Shown here piece by piece: positions 17,801 through 25,170 of a DNA stretch of 64,000 bases. A model generated the notes under the pieces. It worked only from the letters and a program-made list of their open reading frames with translations. It was not told where the DNA came from and ran no database searches. Location: contig NZ_JANFLT010000007.1 in NCBI RefSeq assembly GCF_024385505.1, positions 62,001-126,000 on the forward strand, in the 5' to 3' direction. Position 1 is the first letter of the stretch. The number at the start of each line of letters is the position of its first letter. Source of the stretch: Arthrobacter zhaoxinii (lineage in GTDB: Bacteria > Actinomycetota > Actinomycetes > Actinomycetales > Micrococcaceae). The position numbers and the translations under genes are program-made.

Positions 17801-19331
17801 CCCGGGCGGCATCAGCAACCTGGACTTCGGGGATCCCGTGGAAGCGGTCAACCGCGTTGCCGAGCAGCTGGTCGAGCAGGACCTCGCCGACGTGATCATT
17901 GCCGAGTACCACGAGGGTGCCGGAAGCGGCACCCCCGACGGCGCCTCGCTGGATCAGGAGCTCGCCGCCGGCGGTGCCTTCGCCGAAATCGTCAATGGCA
18001 CCACTGAACTGGTGGATGCCATCTACACCGGTCACACCCACAAGCAGTACGCCTGGGATGCAGCCATTCCCGGCGGGGACGGAAAGACCCGCCCCGTGGT
18101 ACAGACCGGTTCCTACGGTGAATTCGTCGGCCAGATCCGCCTCGAATACAACGAAGAAACCGACGAGGTGCTCTCCTACACCGCGGCCAACGTGGCGCGC
18201 ACCAAGACGGCCGCGCCGGAACTCGTCGCTGCCTACCCGGCAGTCGCCGAGGTACAGCGGATCGTGGACGCCGCCCTGGCCTACTCGGCCGAGGTGGGCA
18301 ACGAGCCCATCGGCTCCGTCACCGCGGATATCACCTCTGCCTTCGTCGGCACCGCCCGCGATGACCGCAGCTCCGAATCCACCCTCGGCGCTCTGGTGGC
18401 CGACTCGCTGCTGTCCACCCTTTCCGCCCCCGAACGCGGCGGCGCCGAAATCGGCGTCACCAATCCGGGCGGCCTGCGCGCCGAGCTCTACTACGGCGAG
18501 GACGGCGTGATCACCTACGCCGAAGCCAACGCGGTCCTGCCCTTCGTCAACAACCTCTGGACCACCACGCTGACCGGTGCCCAGCTGAAAACGATGCTGG
18601 AGCAGCAGTGGCAGCCGGACGGCAGCTCACGCGCCTTCCTGGCCCTCGGCCTCTCCGACAACATCACCTACACCTTCGATGCCGACCAGCCCCGGGGATC
18701 ACGGATCCAGAGCGTCACCATCAACGGTGCCGCGATGGACCCGGCACGCGATTACCGGGTTGGTACGTTTAGCTTCCTGGCGCAGGGCGGAGACAACTTC
18801 ACCGTCTTCCGGGAAGGCACCGACACCCGGGACACGGGGCTCGTAGACCGTGACGCCTGGATCAGCTACCTGTCGGCCAACAGCCCGCTCTCCCCCGACT
18901 TCGCCCGCCAGGGCGTAGCCGTCAAGGGCGCGCCCACGGCCGTCAAGGCAGGCACGGCTGCAACCTTCACCGTTGCCCAGCTGAACCTGACCTCGCTCGG
19001 CAGCCCGGCCAACACCTCACTGGCCGTCAGCTTCGTGAATGCCGCCGGCACCTCGACGGCGCTCGGTACGGCAGCGGTCAGCGCCGGTTCCGCCACAGTG
19101 ACGGTGACCCTTCCGGCGTCGGCGTCCGGTGCCGGAGCCCTGGTGCTCACGGCCGCCGAATCCGGCACGACGGTGACCCTGCCGGTCACGGTCGAGAAGG
19201 CTGCAGCACCGGCGCCGGCTCCCGTCTGCAAAGCCCCGGTGGCACCCAAGCAGTGGTGGGACGTGCGCGGCTGGGTCCGCTACGCCTACGAACTGACGCA
19301 GTACGTGCTGTGCCTGACCGGACGGAAGTAA
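14832..19331 (+). CDS. Secreted multidomain endonuclease / 5'-nucleotidase (ExeM/NucH-like with UshA-like part)
   Basis: A 1499-residue secreted protein that should degrade extracellular DNA and dephosphorylate the products to recover phosphate and nucleosides. Signal peptide with cleavage after AYA near residue 31. Lamin-tail domain about 35-190 (IIINEAYLSGG, FVELYNPTSEPV). A Pro/Thr linker about 218-240, then an OB-fold-like part. The endonuclease/exonuclease/phosphatase domain is about 515-835, with SFNVLN, LMEVEN, GDFNA and SDHDP. A metallophosphatase follows at about 850-1100 with NINDFHGR, SAGDN, GNHEFDGG and GHTHK. The 5'-nucleotidase C-domain is about 1150-1345 (VTNPGGLRAEL). The tail is an Ig-like stretch ending CLTGRK, with no LPXTG motif. 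A strong AAGGAG precedes the ATG. Confidence 0.93.
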   Translation: MRPSIRKAALGTTLSVGLLAAPLTAFPAYAQDGAAAVPGIIINEAYLSGGSANAPFNTKFVELYNPTSEPVSLDGWSLQYRAASATAAPTGIGSLSGSIAPGGHYLVTGASNGTTGAALPTADATIGASFAGGGGTLILSNQGTRVDPLPTGSVVGAPGVVDLVGYGTSNTFETAGAAAPAGNSDPKSLNRTDFADSNNNSADFSLSASVTPTSTGGAAPSEPAPTPTPTPTTPAPVPVPGDVVPIATIQGTGAASPLVGLTVTTRGKVTGVYATGGFNGYYLQTPGTGGTLDLAGHTASEGIFIFSAATAGSVTAGDYVEVTGTVGEYYNLTQLTVADGAMTKLSEAAPEVKPAAVAWPATDAQRETLEGMLLAPQGDFTVTDNFSLNQYAEIGLAAGTSALVQPTAVAAVGTPEHAAVVADNAARAVKLDDGASTNFLNAANQGTPLPYLTPENPVRVGAAASFSTGVILDFRNSAWKFQPLTELTAANAATATPASFTNTRTAAPESVGGNLKLASFNVLNYFTTTGDTLSGCSFYKDRSGAPVTVDGGCDARGAANAANLERQQAKIVAAINALGADVVSLMEVENSATFGKNRDDALSRLVTALNAQAPGTWDYVRSPADLPADEDVIRSAFIYRTATAEPVGESTILDNEAVFSNAREPLAQAFRPAGGEDGTEILAVTNHFKSKGSAPSSGENADTGQGGWNADRVRQAQALVDFAGTASEAAGTDKVFLLGDFNAYHAEDPIKVLVDAGYVDLGAATGKHSYAFGGTVGSLDHILASPAANEAVTGTDIWNINSVESVAFEYSRYNYNATNFYAPDPYRASDHDPILVGMDLTAEGTDTATLNLLNINDFHGRIDANTVPFAGTVEELKAGAPEGSSLFLSAGDNIGASLFASSVQQDQPTIDVLNALGLQASAVGNHEFDGGFADLTDRVAPAAQFPYLGANVYTKGTTTPALQEYEILDVNGVDVAVIGAITQETASLVSPGGISNLDFGDPVEAVNRVAEQLVEQDLADVIIAEYHEGAGSGTPDGASLDQELAAGGAFAEIVNGTTELVDAIYTGHTHKQYAWDAAIPGGDGKTRPVVQTGSYGEFVGQIRLEYNEETDEVLSYTAANVARTKTAAPELVAAYPAVAEVQRIVDAALAYSAEVGNEPIGSVTADITSAFVGTARDDRSSESTLGALVADSLLSTLSAPERGGAEIGVTNPGGLRAELYYGEDGVITYAEANAVLPFVNNLWTTTLTGAQLKTMLEQQWQPDGSSRAFLALGLSDNITYTFDADQPRGSRIQSVTINGAAMDPARDYRVGTFSFLAQGGDNFTVFREGTDTRDTGLVDRDAWISYLSANSPLSPDFARQGVAVKGAPTAVKAGTAATFTVAQLNLTSLGSPANTSLAVSFVNAAGTSTALGTAAVSAGSATVTVTLPASASGAGALVLTAAESGTTVTLPVTVEKAAAPAPAPVCKAPVAPKQWWDVRGWVRYAYELTQYVLCLTGRK

Positions 19332-19356
19332 CCGCCTAGCCAGGGAATGACTGGCC

Positions 19357-19392
19357 AAAAGCGCCGCTCCGGTTTCCCGGGGCGGCGCTTTT
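19357..19392 (+). terminator. Intrinsic terminator after the nuclease gene
   Basis: Perfect 16-bp stem aaaagcgccgctccgg / ccggggcggcgctttt with loop tttc, 25 nt beyond the stop. The T residues of the right arm form the U-tract. Confidence 0.9.
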
Positions 19393-19506
19393 GTCGTAGG
19401 CGGGGTCCGTCCTTTTCGACGGGGTCTGCATCGTCCGCAGACAGTACTCTGATGGGAACCGGCGCAGTTCCGCTGCCGGATCCGGCAGCGAAGGAGGAGC
19501 CTCGGC

Positions 19507-20418
19507 ATGGACCGGAACCATCACCCGGGACAGCAGCCGCAGGAGCCGCGGGGCGGACGAACCGCCCCGGGGCGGCGGCGCACCGTCCGGAGCCGCGGGG
19601 CGGAACTGGCGGTGTATGAGTACGGCACCCCGGGGGCGGAGAGTGTCCTCCTGGTGCACGGCTACCCCGATGACCATTCAGTATTCGACGGCGTAGTGAA
19701 TCGCCTGGCAGCGGACCGGCACGTCATCACCTACGACACCCGCAACGCCGGAGCTTCGCGGGTAACGGGGGACGGTGCGGAGCGGCTGGCGTCGTACCGG
19801 CTGGATCTGCTCGTGGAGGACCTGTATGCCGTCCTCGACGCCACCGGAACCCCAGCCGTCCACGTGGTGGGCCACGACTGGGGATCCATCCAGGGCTGGG
19901 CCGCCATCCAGGATCCCCGCGCCGGAGGAAGGATCCTCAGCTACACCAGCATCTCCGGGCCGGACCTGGGACATTTCCGGCGGTGGTTCCGCACGAGGCT
20001 TCGCTCGCCCCGGCTCTGGCCGCAGGCACTGATGCAGGCTCTGCGCAGCTGGTACGTGGCCGCCTTCCAGATTCCGGCCCTGCCCGACGCCGCGTGGGAG
20101 CACCTGCTGACGGACCGCTACGAGAAGTACGCCGGCCGGAGAATCGGAGACAGCGGTGTGCGGGGGCTGCAGCTGTACCGCGCCAACATGTTCCGCTCCG
20201 GCGGCGCAATTCCCGACGGCGGCTACGCCGGGCCGGTGCATGTCATCGTTCCGTTGAAGGATCCGTTCCTTTCACCGAAGCTGACCGAGGGCCTCGAAAC
20301 ACGCTTTCCCCGGGTGGAAGTCACCAAGGTGCACGCTGGACACTGGTGGCCGGAGCGCCGGAGCGAAGATTTTGCCGCACTGCTGCTCCGGTGGTTGGCT
20401 GCGCACCCCGACGGGTAG
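19507..20418 (+). CDS. Alpha/beta hydrolase, epoxide-hydrolase-like (Asp nucleophile)
   Basis: A 303-residue alpha/beta-fold hydrolase. The oxyanion-hole motif LLVHGYPDD is near residue 46. The nucleophile elbow is GHDWGS with Asp124 rather than Ser, as in epoxide hydrolases and haloalkane dehalogenases. A later acid is likely in PLKDPFLS and the catalytic His in HAGHWWP. The first 25 residues are Arg/Gln-rich and not part of the fold. AAGGAGGAG lies just before the ATG, fixing the start. Sequence alone does not separate epoxide hydrolase from dehalogenase. It stands alone between terminators. Confidence 0.85.
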   Translation: MDRNHHPGQQPQEPRGGRTAPGRRRTVRSRGAELAVYEYGTPGAESVLLVHGYPDDHSVFDGVVNRLAADRHVITYDTRNAGASRVTGDGAERLASYRLDLLVEDLYAVLDATGTPAVHVVGHDWGSIQGWAAIQDPRAGGRILSYTSISGPDLGHFRRWFRTRLRSPRLWPQALMQALRSWYVAAFQIPALPDAAWEHLLTDRYEKYAGRRIGDSGVRGLQLYRANMFRSGGAIPDGGYAGPVHVIVPLKDPFLSPKLTEGLETRFPRVEVTKVHAGHWWPERRSEDFAALLLRWLAAHPDG

Positions 20419-20483
20419 CTGTCCCAGCCCGGACCATGGAACCGCTGTCGACGGCACGGCGCGAAAAGAAAGGCGCGAAAAAG

Positions 20484-20524
20484 CAGCACAGGCCGCCGGG
20501 GAATCCCGGCGGCCTGTGCTGTTT
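20484..20524. terminator. Bidirectional terminator between convergent genes
   Basis: Perfect 17-bp stem cagcacaggccgccggg / cccggcggcctgtgctg (20484-20500, 20505-20521) with loop gaat, flanked by A-run and T-run. It serves the hydrolase (+) and the PRC-barrel protein (-). Confidence 0.92.
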
Positions 20525-20546
20525 AACGCGAACGGCTCACAACATG

Positions 20547-21497
20547 TCAGCGGCTGCGCTTGCCGCCGCTGCTGCCGCCCTCGCCTTCCATATCGATCTG
20601 TTCCTTCCGGACTTCTTCGGTCACTGTTTCCTCTTCGGTCACGGTTTCCGTATCCAGCCGGACCCGCTCCACGGGGACGGCTTCCTTTTCCACGACGGCC
20701 TCTTCCGCGTGGAGGGTCACTTCGTGCTCCTCCTCGCTGATGGACGGTCCGTCCATGGCCGAACTCCGGTTGGCGTCCGTGATGGGCTCCCGCTCGATCC
20801 GGGCTTCCTCGTGGCTGACCGGAACCGTCTTCGTGACGTTCTCCGTCGTGACGTACTTGCGCAGGCGGGCACGGCCCGACTCACGGCTCTGGGTACCTAC
20901 GTGGAGCTGCTCCTCGGACCGGGTCATCGCATCGTCCGTGGTGGGGCCGGACGTGTCATGCCCCACCTGGCCGCTGGATGACCGCGAGGTGCCCGAACCG
21001 CTCGACCTGCCGCTGCCGGAGGAGCCGCTCGACCCGCCGCTGCCGGAGCCGCTCGACCCGCTGCCGGAACCGCTCGACCTCCCGCTGCCGGAGGTACCGG
21101 AGCCGCTCGATCCGCCGCTGCCGGAGGTTCCCGAGCCGCTGGTGGTTGTACCGGAGGTCCCGGAAGTTCCCGAGCCGCTCGAGGTGCCGATGGAGTAGTA
21201 GCTGTAAAGCTCATCCTGCTCCTGGTCGCTGAGATGTCCGTCCTTTTCCACCCTCGGAGCGTCTTTCACCATCTCCTTGGAATACGGCACCCGTACAACA
21301 GATCCCTCCACCGTGGCATCCGCCAGCGGGACAAAGCTCTCCTTGGAACCGAACAGCCCCGTCTTGGTGGTCACCCATGCCGGCCGGCCCGACTCGTCAT
21401 CGAGGTAGATGTCGCCTGCCGAGCCGATCTTCTCTCCGTTGGGTCCCTCCACCGTTCCGTGGTTCATGATGCTGTCGATCTGTTCACTGGTGATCAC
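20547..21497 (-). CDS. PRC-barrel / DUF2382 stress-response protein with Ser-Gly linker
   Basis: A 316-residue cytosolic protein. The PRC-barrel-like domain (about 1-100, NGEKIGSAGDIYLDDESGRP) is joined by a low-complexity Ser/Gly/Thr linker of about 80 residues to a DUF2382 (YsnF/AvaK-like) domain from about residue 195 (EEQLHVGTQSRESGRARLR, then VTKTVPVSHEEARIEREP). The C-terminus is strongly acidic. The GTG start at 21497 is chosen because AGGAG lies 7 nt upstream; the frame is open 21 codons further up without a ribosome site. The combination is common in soil actinobacteria, often stress-induced; molecular role unknown. Confidence 0.88.
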   Translation of the reverse strand: MITSEQIDSIMNHGTVEGPNGEKIGSAGDIYLDDESGRPAWVTTKTGLFGSKESFVPLADATVEGSVVRVPYSKEMVKDAPRVEKDGHLSDQEQDELYSYYSIGTSSGSGTSGTSGTTTSGSGTSGSGGSSGSGTSGSGRSSGSGSGSSGSGSGGSSGSSGSGRSSGSGTSRSSSGQVGHDTSGPTTDDAMTRSEEQLHVGTQSRESGRARLRKYVTTENVTKTVPVSHEEARIEREPITDANRSSAMDGPSISEEEHEVTLHAEEAVVEKEAVPVERVRLDTETVTEEETVTEEVRKEQIDMEGEGGSSGGKRSR

Positions 21498-21586
21498 GTC
21501 GTTCTCCTGTTTCCGCGCCTTCGGGCGCATGGTGGTGCGTTGGATACTGCGTCCCCCCACTTACCCCAAGACTTTTACCGGACGGG

Positions 21587-22246
21587 TCAGTCCCCCAGCC
21601 CGGCCTTATCCACCCGGCGGTGGAAGCGCATGCCGCCCAGTCCGCCGAGGATAGCGCCGATCAGGGCAACGGCCGCGGCCACGAGGGCGGCGATAATCGT
21701 GGACGCCGTCGCGTTGTCACCGAACATCGGGATCTGCGGGAAGCCGTTGAGTTCAACCAGGATGTTGAACTGGTCGCCTGCTATGGCGGCGAGGATGGCT
21801 GCCACAATGGCAATCACCACCGCCCAGACCCAGACCGCGATTCCCTGCTTCATCCCGTTGAAACGGGCCATCCGTCCCGCCACGTATCCGCCGCAGTAAT
21901 ACGCGATGAACAGAATCACCAGCAGGATGATTGTCCCGGTGATGGTAATGGCTGTGGCGTCGGGGCTGTCGTCGTTCAGCAGCACCGCTGCGCCAAGGGC
22001 GGTTGCCAGGGCGCTCAGCAGCACAGTGGTGCCGATGGCGGTCAGCCAGCCGAAGAACGCGGAGCCGATCTTCACCCCGCCAAACGAGGCTTTCTCCCGC
22101 TCCACCACCTGCCGGCGGCTGGTGTCATCTCCCATGCCGGTGCCGCCGCGCCGGTTATCCGGCACCGGATCCGTTCCTCCTTGTCGCTGGCCCTGGTCTG
22201 AGGCCTTTCGTCCGTGGTCTCCTGCCGCGCTCGCGCTCGTACTCAT
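21587..22246 (-). CDS. Membrane protein with four predicted TM segments, function unknown
   Basis: A 219-residue protein starting MSTSASAAGDHGRKASD. A hydrophilic Gly/Arg/Asp-rich cytosolic leader of about 55 residues is followed by four hydrophobic segments (FFGWLTAIGTTVLLSALATA, TGTIILLVILFIAYYCGGYV, VWVWAVVIAIVAAILAAIAG and ASTIIAALVAAAVALIGAIL). The layout with GGYVAGRMAR after TM2 recalls small YrzE/TIGR04086-type membrane proteins, but I claim no function. AAAGGAC precedes the ATG at 22246. It lies about 90 nt upstream of the PRC-barrel gene and may be co-transcribed with it. Confidence 0.8.
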   Translation of the reverse strand: MSTSASAAGDHGRKASDQGQRQGGTDPVPDNRRGGTGMGDDTSRRQVVEREKASFGGVKIGSAFFGWLTAIGTTVLLSALATALGAAVLLNDDSPDATAITITGTIILLVILFIAYYCGGYVAGRMARFNGMKQGIAVWVWAVVIAIVAAILAAIAGDQFNILVELNGFPQIPMFGDNATASTIIAALVAAAVALIGAILGGLGGMRFHRRVDKAGLGD

Positions 22247-22544
22247 GAACGTGTCCTTTGCCGTAAGAGCAGCCGGGAAGTTTCCCCGTGTGGCCACTGG
22301 TACGCCCTACGCTAGGCGGAACCGGAGTAAATAAAAAGGGTACTTACTATGCGGGCCCCTTGACAGCCCGGCATGGTTGCCCGGTTCGGTCCGCCCTCAT
22401 CTTCCCCGCGGCCTCCTGCCCGGGAGAAGATGACGCGCGCCACCGTCCGCTTCCGGCAGGAAAGAACCCACAGGGCGGGAATTGATCCGCCCCCGCGTCG
22501 GTTGTAGCCAGCAATACACCGTCAAGATTCATCTAGGAGAAATC

Positions 22545-24038
22545 ATGACAACTCAGCTCGAATCAACATCGCCGGCCCTCACCGACTGGATCCCCGCCCA
22601 GCAGTTCATCGCAGGCCAGTGGCGCGACGGCCGTTCGGAAAAGACCCTCACGGACACCAACCCCTTTGATGGTTCGCAGCTGATGACCATGCAGCAGGCC
22701 TCCCGCGAAGACTTGAACGATGCGTACGCCGCCGCCGAGGAAGCCCAGAAGGATTGGGCCGCCAGGACCCCGAATGAGCGCCGCACTGTCATTGCCCGCG
22801 CCGCGGAGATTTTCGAAGAACGCCGCGACGAGATCATCGCCTGGCTTAACGCCGAATCCGGCAGCACCATGCTGAAGGCCAACATTGAAGTTGCCTCCGC
22901 CGCCTCCATCACCCGCGAGGCAGCCACGTTCCCGCACCGCGTGGCCGGCAAGATCATGGATTCGGACACCCCGAACAAGGAACTGCGCGTCTACCGCGCA
23001 CCGCTGGGCGTCGTCGGCGTCATCAGCCCGTGGAACTTCCCGCTCCACCTCTCCCAGCGCTCCGTGGCTCCGGCACTGGCCCTCGGCAACGCCGTCGTCC
23101 TGAAGCCGGCCAGTGACACCCCCGTCACCGGCGCCCTGATCATTGCCAAGATCTTCGAAGAGGCCGGCCTGCCCGCAGGCGTGCTGAACGCCGTCGTCGG
23201 CGCCGGCTCGGAAATCGGCGACGCCTTCGTAGAGCACCCGACTCCGCGGATGATCTCCTTCACCGGCTCCACTCCGGTGGGCAAGAACATCGGCGCCCTG
23301 GCTGCCACCGGCGCCACGCTGAAGTACACGGCGCTGGAGCTCGGCGGCAACAGCCCGTTCGTGGTCCTCGCCGACGCCGACGTCGACCAGGCCGTCCGCG
23401 CAGCTGCCATGGGCAAGTTCCTGCACCAGGGACAGATCTGCATGGCCGTGAACCGGATCATCGTGGAAGACGCCGTCTACGACGAGTTCGTCGAGAAGTT
23501 CACCGCACACGTCAAGACGCTGAACGCCGGCAATCCGACCGACCCGAAGAACGTTGTGGGCCCGATCATCAACGCCAAGCAGCTCGAGGGCCTGAAGACC
23601 AAGATCGAGACCGCCAAGTCCGAGGGCGCACGCCTGATGATCGAAGGCGAAATCAACGGCCAGGTACTCTCCCCGACCGTCTTTGCCGACGTCACCAAGG
23701 ACATGGAGCTGGCCCGCGAAGAGATCTTCGGCCCCATCGCCGGAATCATGCGCGCCAAGGACGCCGAGGACGCACTGGCCCTGGCCAACGACACCGACCT
23801 CGGCCTCTCCAGCGCCGTGTTCACCGCCAACCTGGAGGAGGGCGTGAAGTTCGCCCGCCGCATCAAGGCCGGCATGACCCACGTCAACGATTTCCCGGTC
23901 CAGGACGAGGCGCACATTGCCTTCGGCGGCGAGAAGAACTCCGGCCTCGGCCGGTTCAACGGCGAGTGGGCCATCGACGAGTTCACCACGGACCACACCA
24001 TCAGCGTCCAGCACGCTCCGCGCGAATACCCGTTCTAA
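22545..24038 (+). CDS. Aldehyde dehydrogenase (NAD(P)+-dependent)
   Basis: A 497-residue ALDH-superfamily enzyme that oxidises an aldehyde to the acid. [13 protein letters not shown] is in the coenzyme domain, the general base is E265 in LELGGNSPF, and the catalytic cysteine is C299 in [16 protein letters not shown] near the C-terminus is a family hallmark. GQICMAVNR is closest to the benzaldehyde/vanillin/salicylaldehyde dehydrogenase branch. The ATG at 22545 follows AGGAGA by 4 nt; an in-frame TTG 63 nt upstream is less likely. It converges on an alcohol dehydrogenase, so the pair may oxidise an alcohol through its aldehyde. Confidence 0.93.
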   Translation: MTTQLESTSPALTDWIPAQQFIAGQWRDGRSEKTLTDTNPFDGSQLMTMQQASREDLNDAYAAAEEAQKDWAARTPNERRTVIARAAEIFEERRDEIIAWLNAESGSTMLKANIEVASAASITREAATFPHRVAGKIMDSDTPNKELRVYRAPLGVVGVISPWNFPLHLSQRSVAPALALGNAVVLKPASDTPVTGALIIAKIFEEAGLPAGVLNAVVGAGSEIGDAFVEHPTPRMISFTGSTPVGKNIGALAATGATLKYTALELGGNSPFVVLADADVDQAVRAAAMGKFLHQGQICMAVNRIIVEDAVYDEFVEKFTAHVKTLNAGNPTDPKNVVGPIINAKQLEGLKTKIETAKSEGARLMIEGEINGQVLSPTVFADVTKDMELAREEIFGPIAGIMRAKDAEDALALANDTDLGLSSAVFTANLEEGVKFARRIKAGMTHVNDFPVQDEAHIAFGGEKNSGLGRFNGEWAIDEFTTDHTISVQHAPREYPF

Positions 24039-24058
24039 TCCGGTAACGGACCCCGGTA

Positions 24059-24110
24059 AACGACGACGGCGGCTGCGCACCTTCGAAGGTGCGCAGCCGC
24101 CGTCGTCGTT
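24059..24110. terminator. Bidirectional terminator, perfect 26-bp inverted repeat
   Basis: A 52-bp perfect palindrome centred on TTCGAA, between the convergent aldehyde and alcohol dehydrogenase genes. The arm gacgacggcggctgcgcacc is almost entirely G/C. Its right arm resembles the right arm of the 238-269 hairpin. Confidence 0.92.
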
Positions 24111-24123
24111 CAGGCCGGAGAAG

Positions 24124-25077
24124 CTATTCGCCGAACACGGCCACCAAACGGCCGAGAACCTGGTTGTTCTTCAGCCGTTCCAGGCCTTCACCGATCTGGT
24201 CGAAGGAAATCTCCTCGTAGCCCGGGGTGATTTCGCCGCGGAGCATCAGGTCGAAGACTTCCTCGATGTCGGCGACGGTGCCGCCGAGCGAGCCCTCAAT
24301 GGACTTGCCCAGGATGGTGTTGGTTGCAATGGTGAAGGTGGGCCGGCCGAGGCCGACCTGCACCACTTTGCCGCCGCGCCGAATCGCGTTCACGGCTTTC
24401 TGCGTGGTGTCGAACCCTGCGTAGTCGACGATCAGGTCGAAGTCGCCGCCCGCCCGCGGGTTGGAAGCATCCACCCACTCCGAGGCGTCCTTGACGCATG
24501 AAACAGCGCCCACTTCCCTGGCGTTCTGCCAGGCTTCTTCCTTCATCTCCGCAACGTGCACTTCTGCACCGGCCAGAACGGCGGCGCGGGCACCGATCTG
24601 CCCCAGACCGCCGAAGCCGATGACGCCGACCTTCATGCCCTTGGTTGCCCCGCCCACCTTGATCATCGCGTGGTACGAGGTCATGCCCGCATCCGTCGCC
24701 AGAGCGGCGAGGGCGAGATCCAGTCCGTCCGGAACCCTGGCCAGGTCTCGGTAGTCCGCCGCGAGCTTGTCCGCGAAGCCACCCGGCGTGAACATGCCCA
24801 GCGGCGGCTGTACGCCGGAGGAACACACACCCACTACGTCCCCCACCGAGAAACCGGTGACCTCGGAGCCAAGCGCGGTGATAACACCGGCGTTTTCGTG
24901 GCCCTGCGTCATCGGCAGGAAGGGCATCGCGGATTCCCCGACCTCGATGTACATCACGTCGGAGTGGCACAGGCCAGCCGCCTTGACGTCAATGATGACC
25001 TGCGTGGGTGCCGGATCCGGCTCCGGGATTTCGTTCAGCCGAATCTGGTGATCGCCAACATACTGCCAGGCTTTCAT
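24124..25077 (-). CDS. Zinc-type alcohol dehydrogenase lacking the structural-zinc lobe
   Basis: A 317-residue medium-chain dehydrogenase. Catalytic-zinc ligands are visible as Cys in GLCHSD and His-Glu in TQGHEN, with Asp in ATDAGMTS a possible third. The NAD(P) motif is GFGGLGQIGARAA. The four-cysteine structural-zinc loop found between residues 90 and 115 in classical ADHs is missing; only VCSSGVQPPLG remains. This matches its short length and a distinct subgroup rather than a broken gene. AAAGG precedes the ATG. The convergent aldehyde dehydrogenase could take its product. Confidence 0.88.
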   Translation of the reverse strand: MKAWQYVGDHQIRLNEIPEPDPAPTQVIIDVKAAGLCHSDVMYIEVGESAMPFLPMTQGHENAGVITALGSEVTGFSVGDVVGVCSSGVQPPLGMFTPGGFADKLAADYRDLARVPDGLDLALAALATDAGMTSYHAMIKVGGATKGMKVGVIGFGGLGQIGARAAVLAGAEVHVAEMKEEAWQNAREVGAVSCVKDASEWVDASNPRAGGDFDLIVDYAGFDTTQKAVNAIRRGGKVVQVGLGRPTFTIATNTILGKSIEGSLGGTVADIEEVFDLMLRGEITPGYEEISFDQIGEGLERLKNNQVLGRLVAVFGE

Positions 25078-25143
25078 GGAAGGCCTTTCTCTCTGGTCGG
25101 ATCGAAGGGCAACCGCCCCTGCGCGTGCCGGTCTGTCGGCTCG

Positions 25144-25155
25144 GTTCGTTCGAAC
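25144..25155. promoter_or_regulatory. Inverted repeat GTTCG-TT-CGAAC, candidate operator
   Basis: Short perfect dyad 67 bp upstream of the alcohol dehydrogenase start. No regulator is adjacent; it may be chance in GC-rich DNA. Confidence 0.3.
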
Positions 25156-25170
25156 ATCCCTTTGGCCAGT

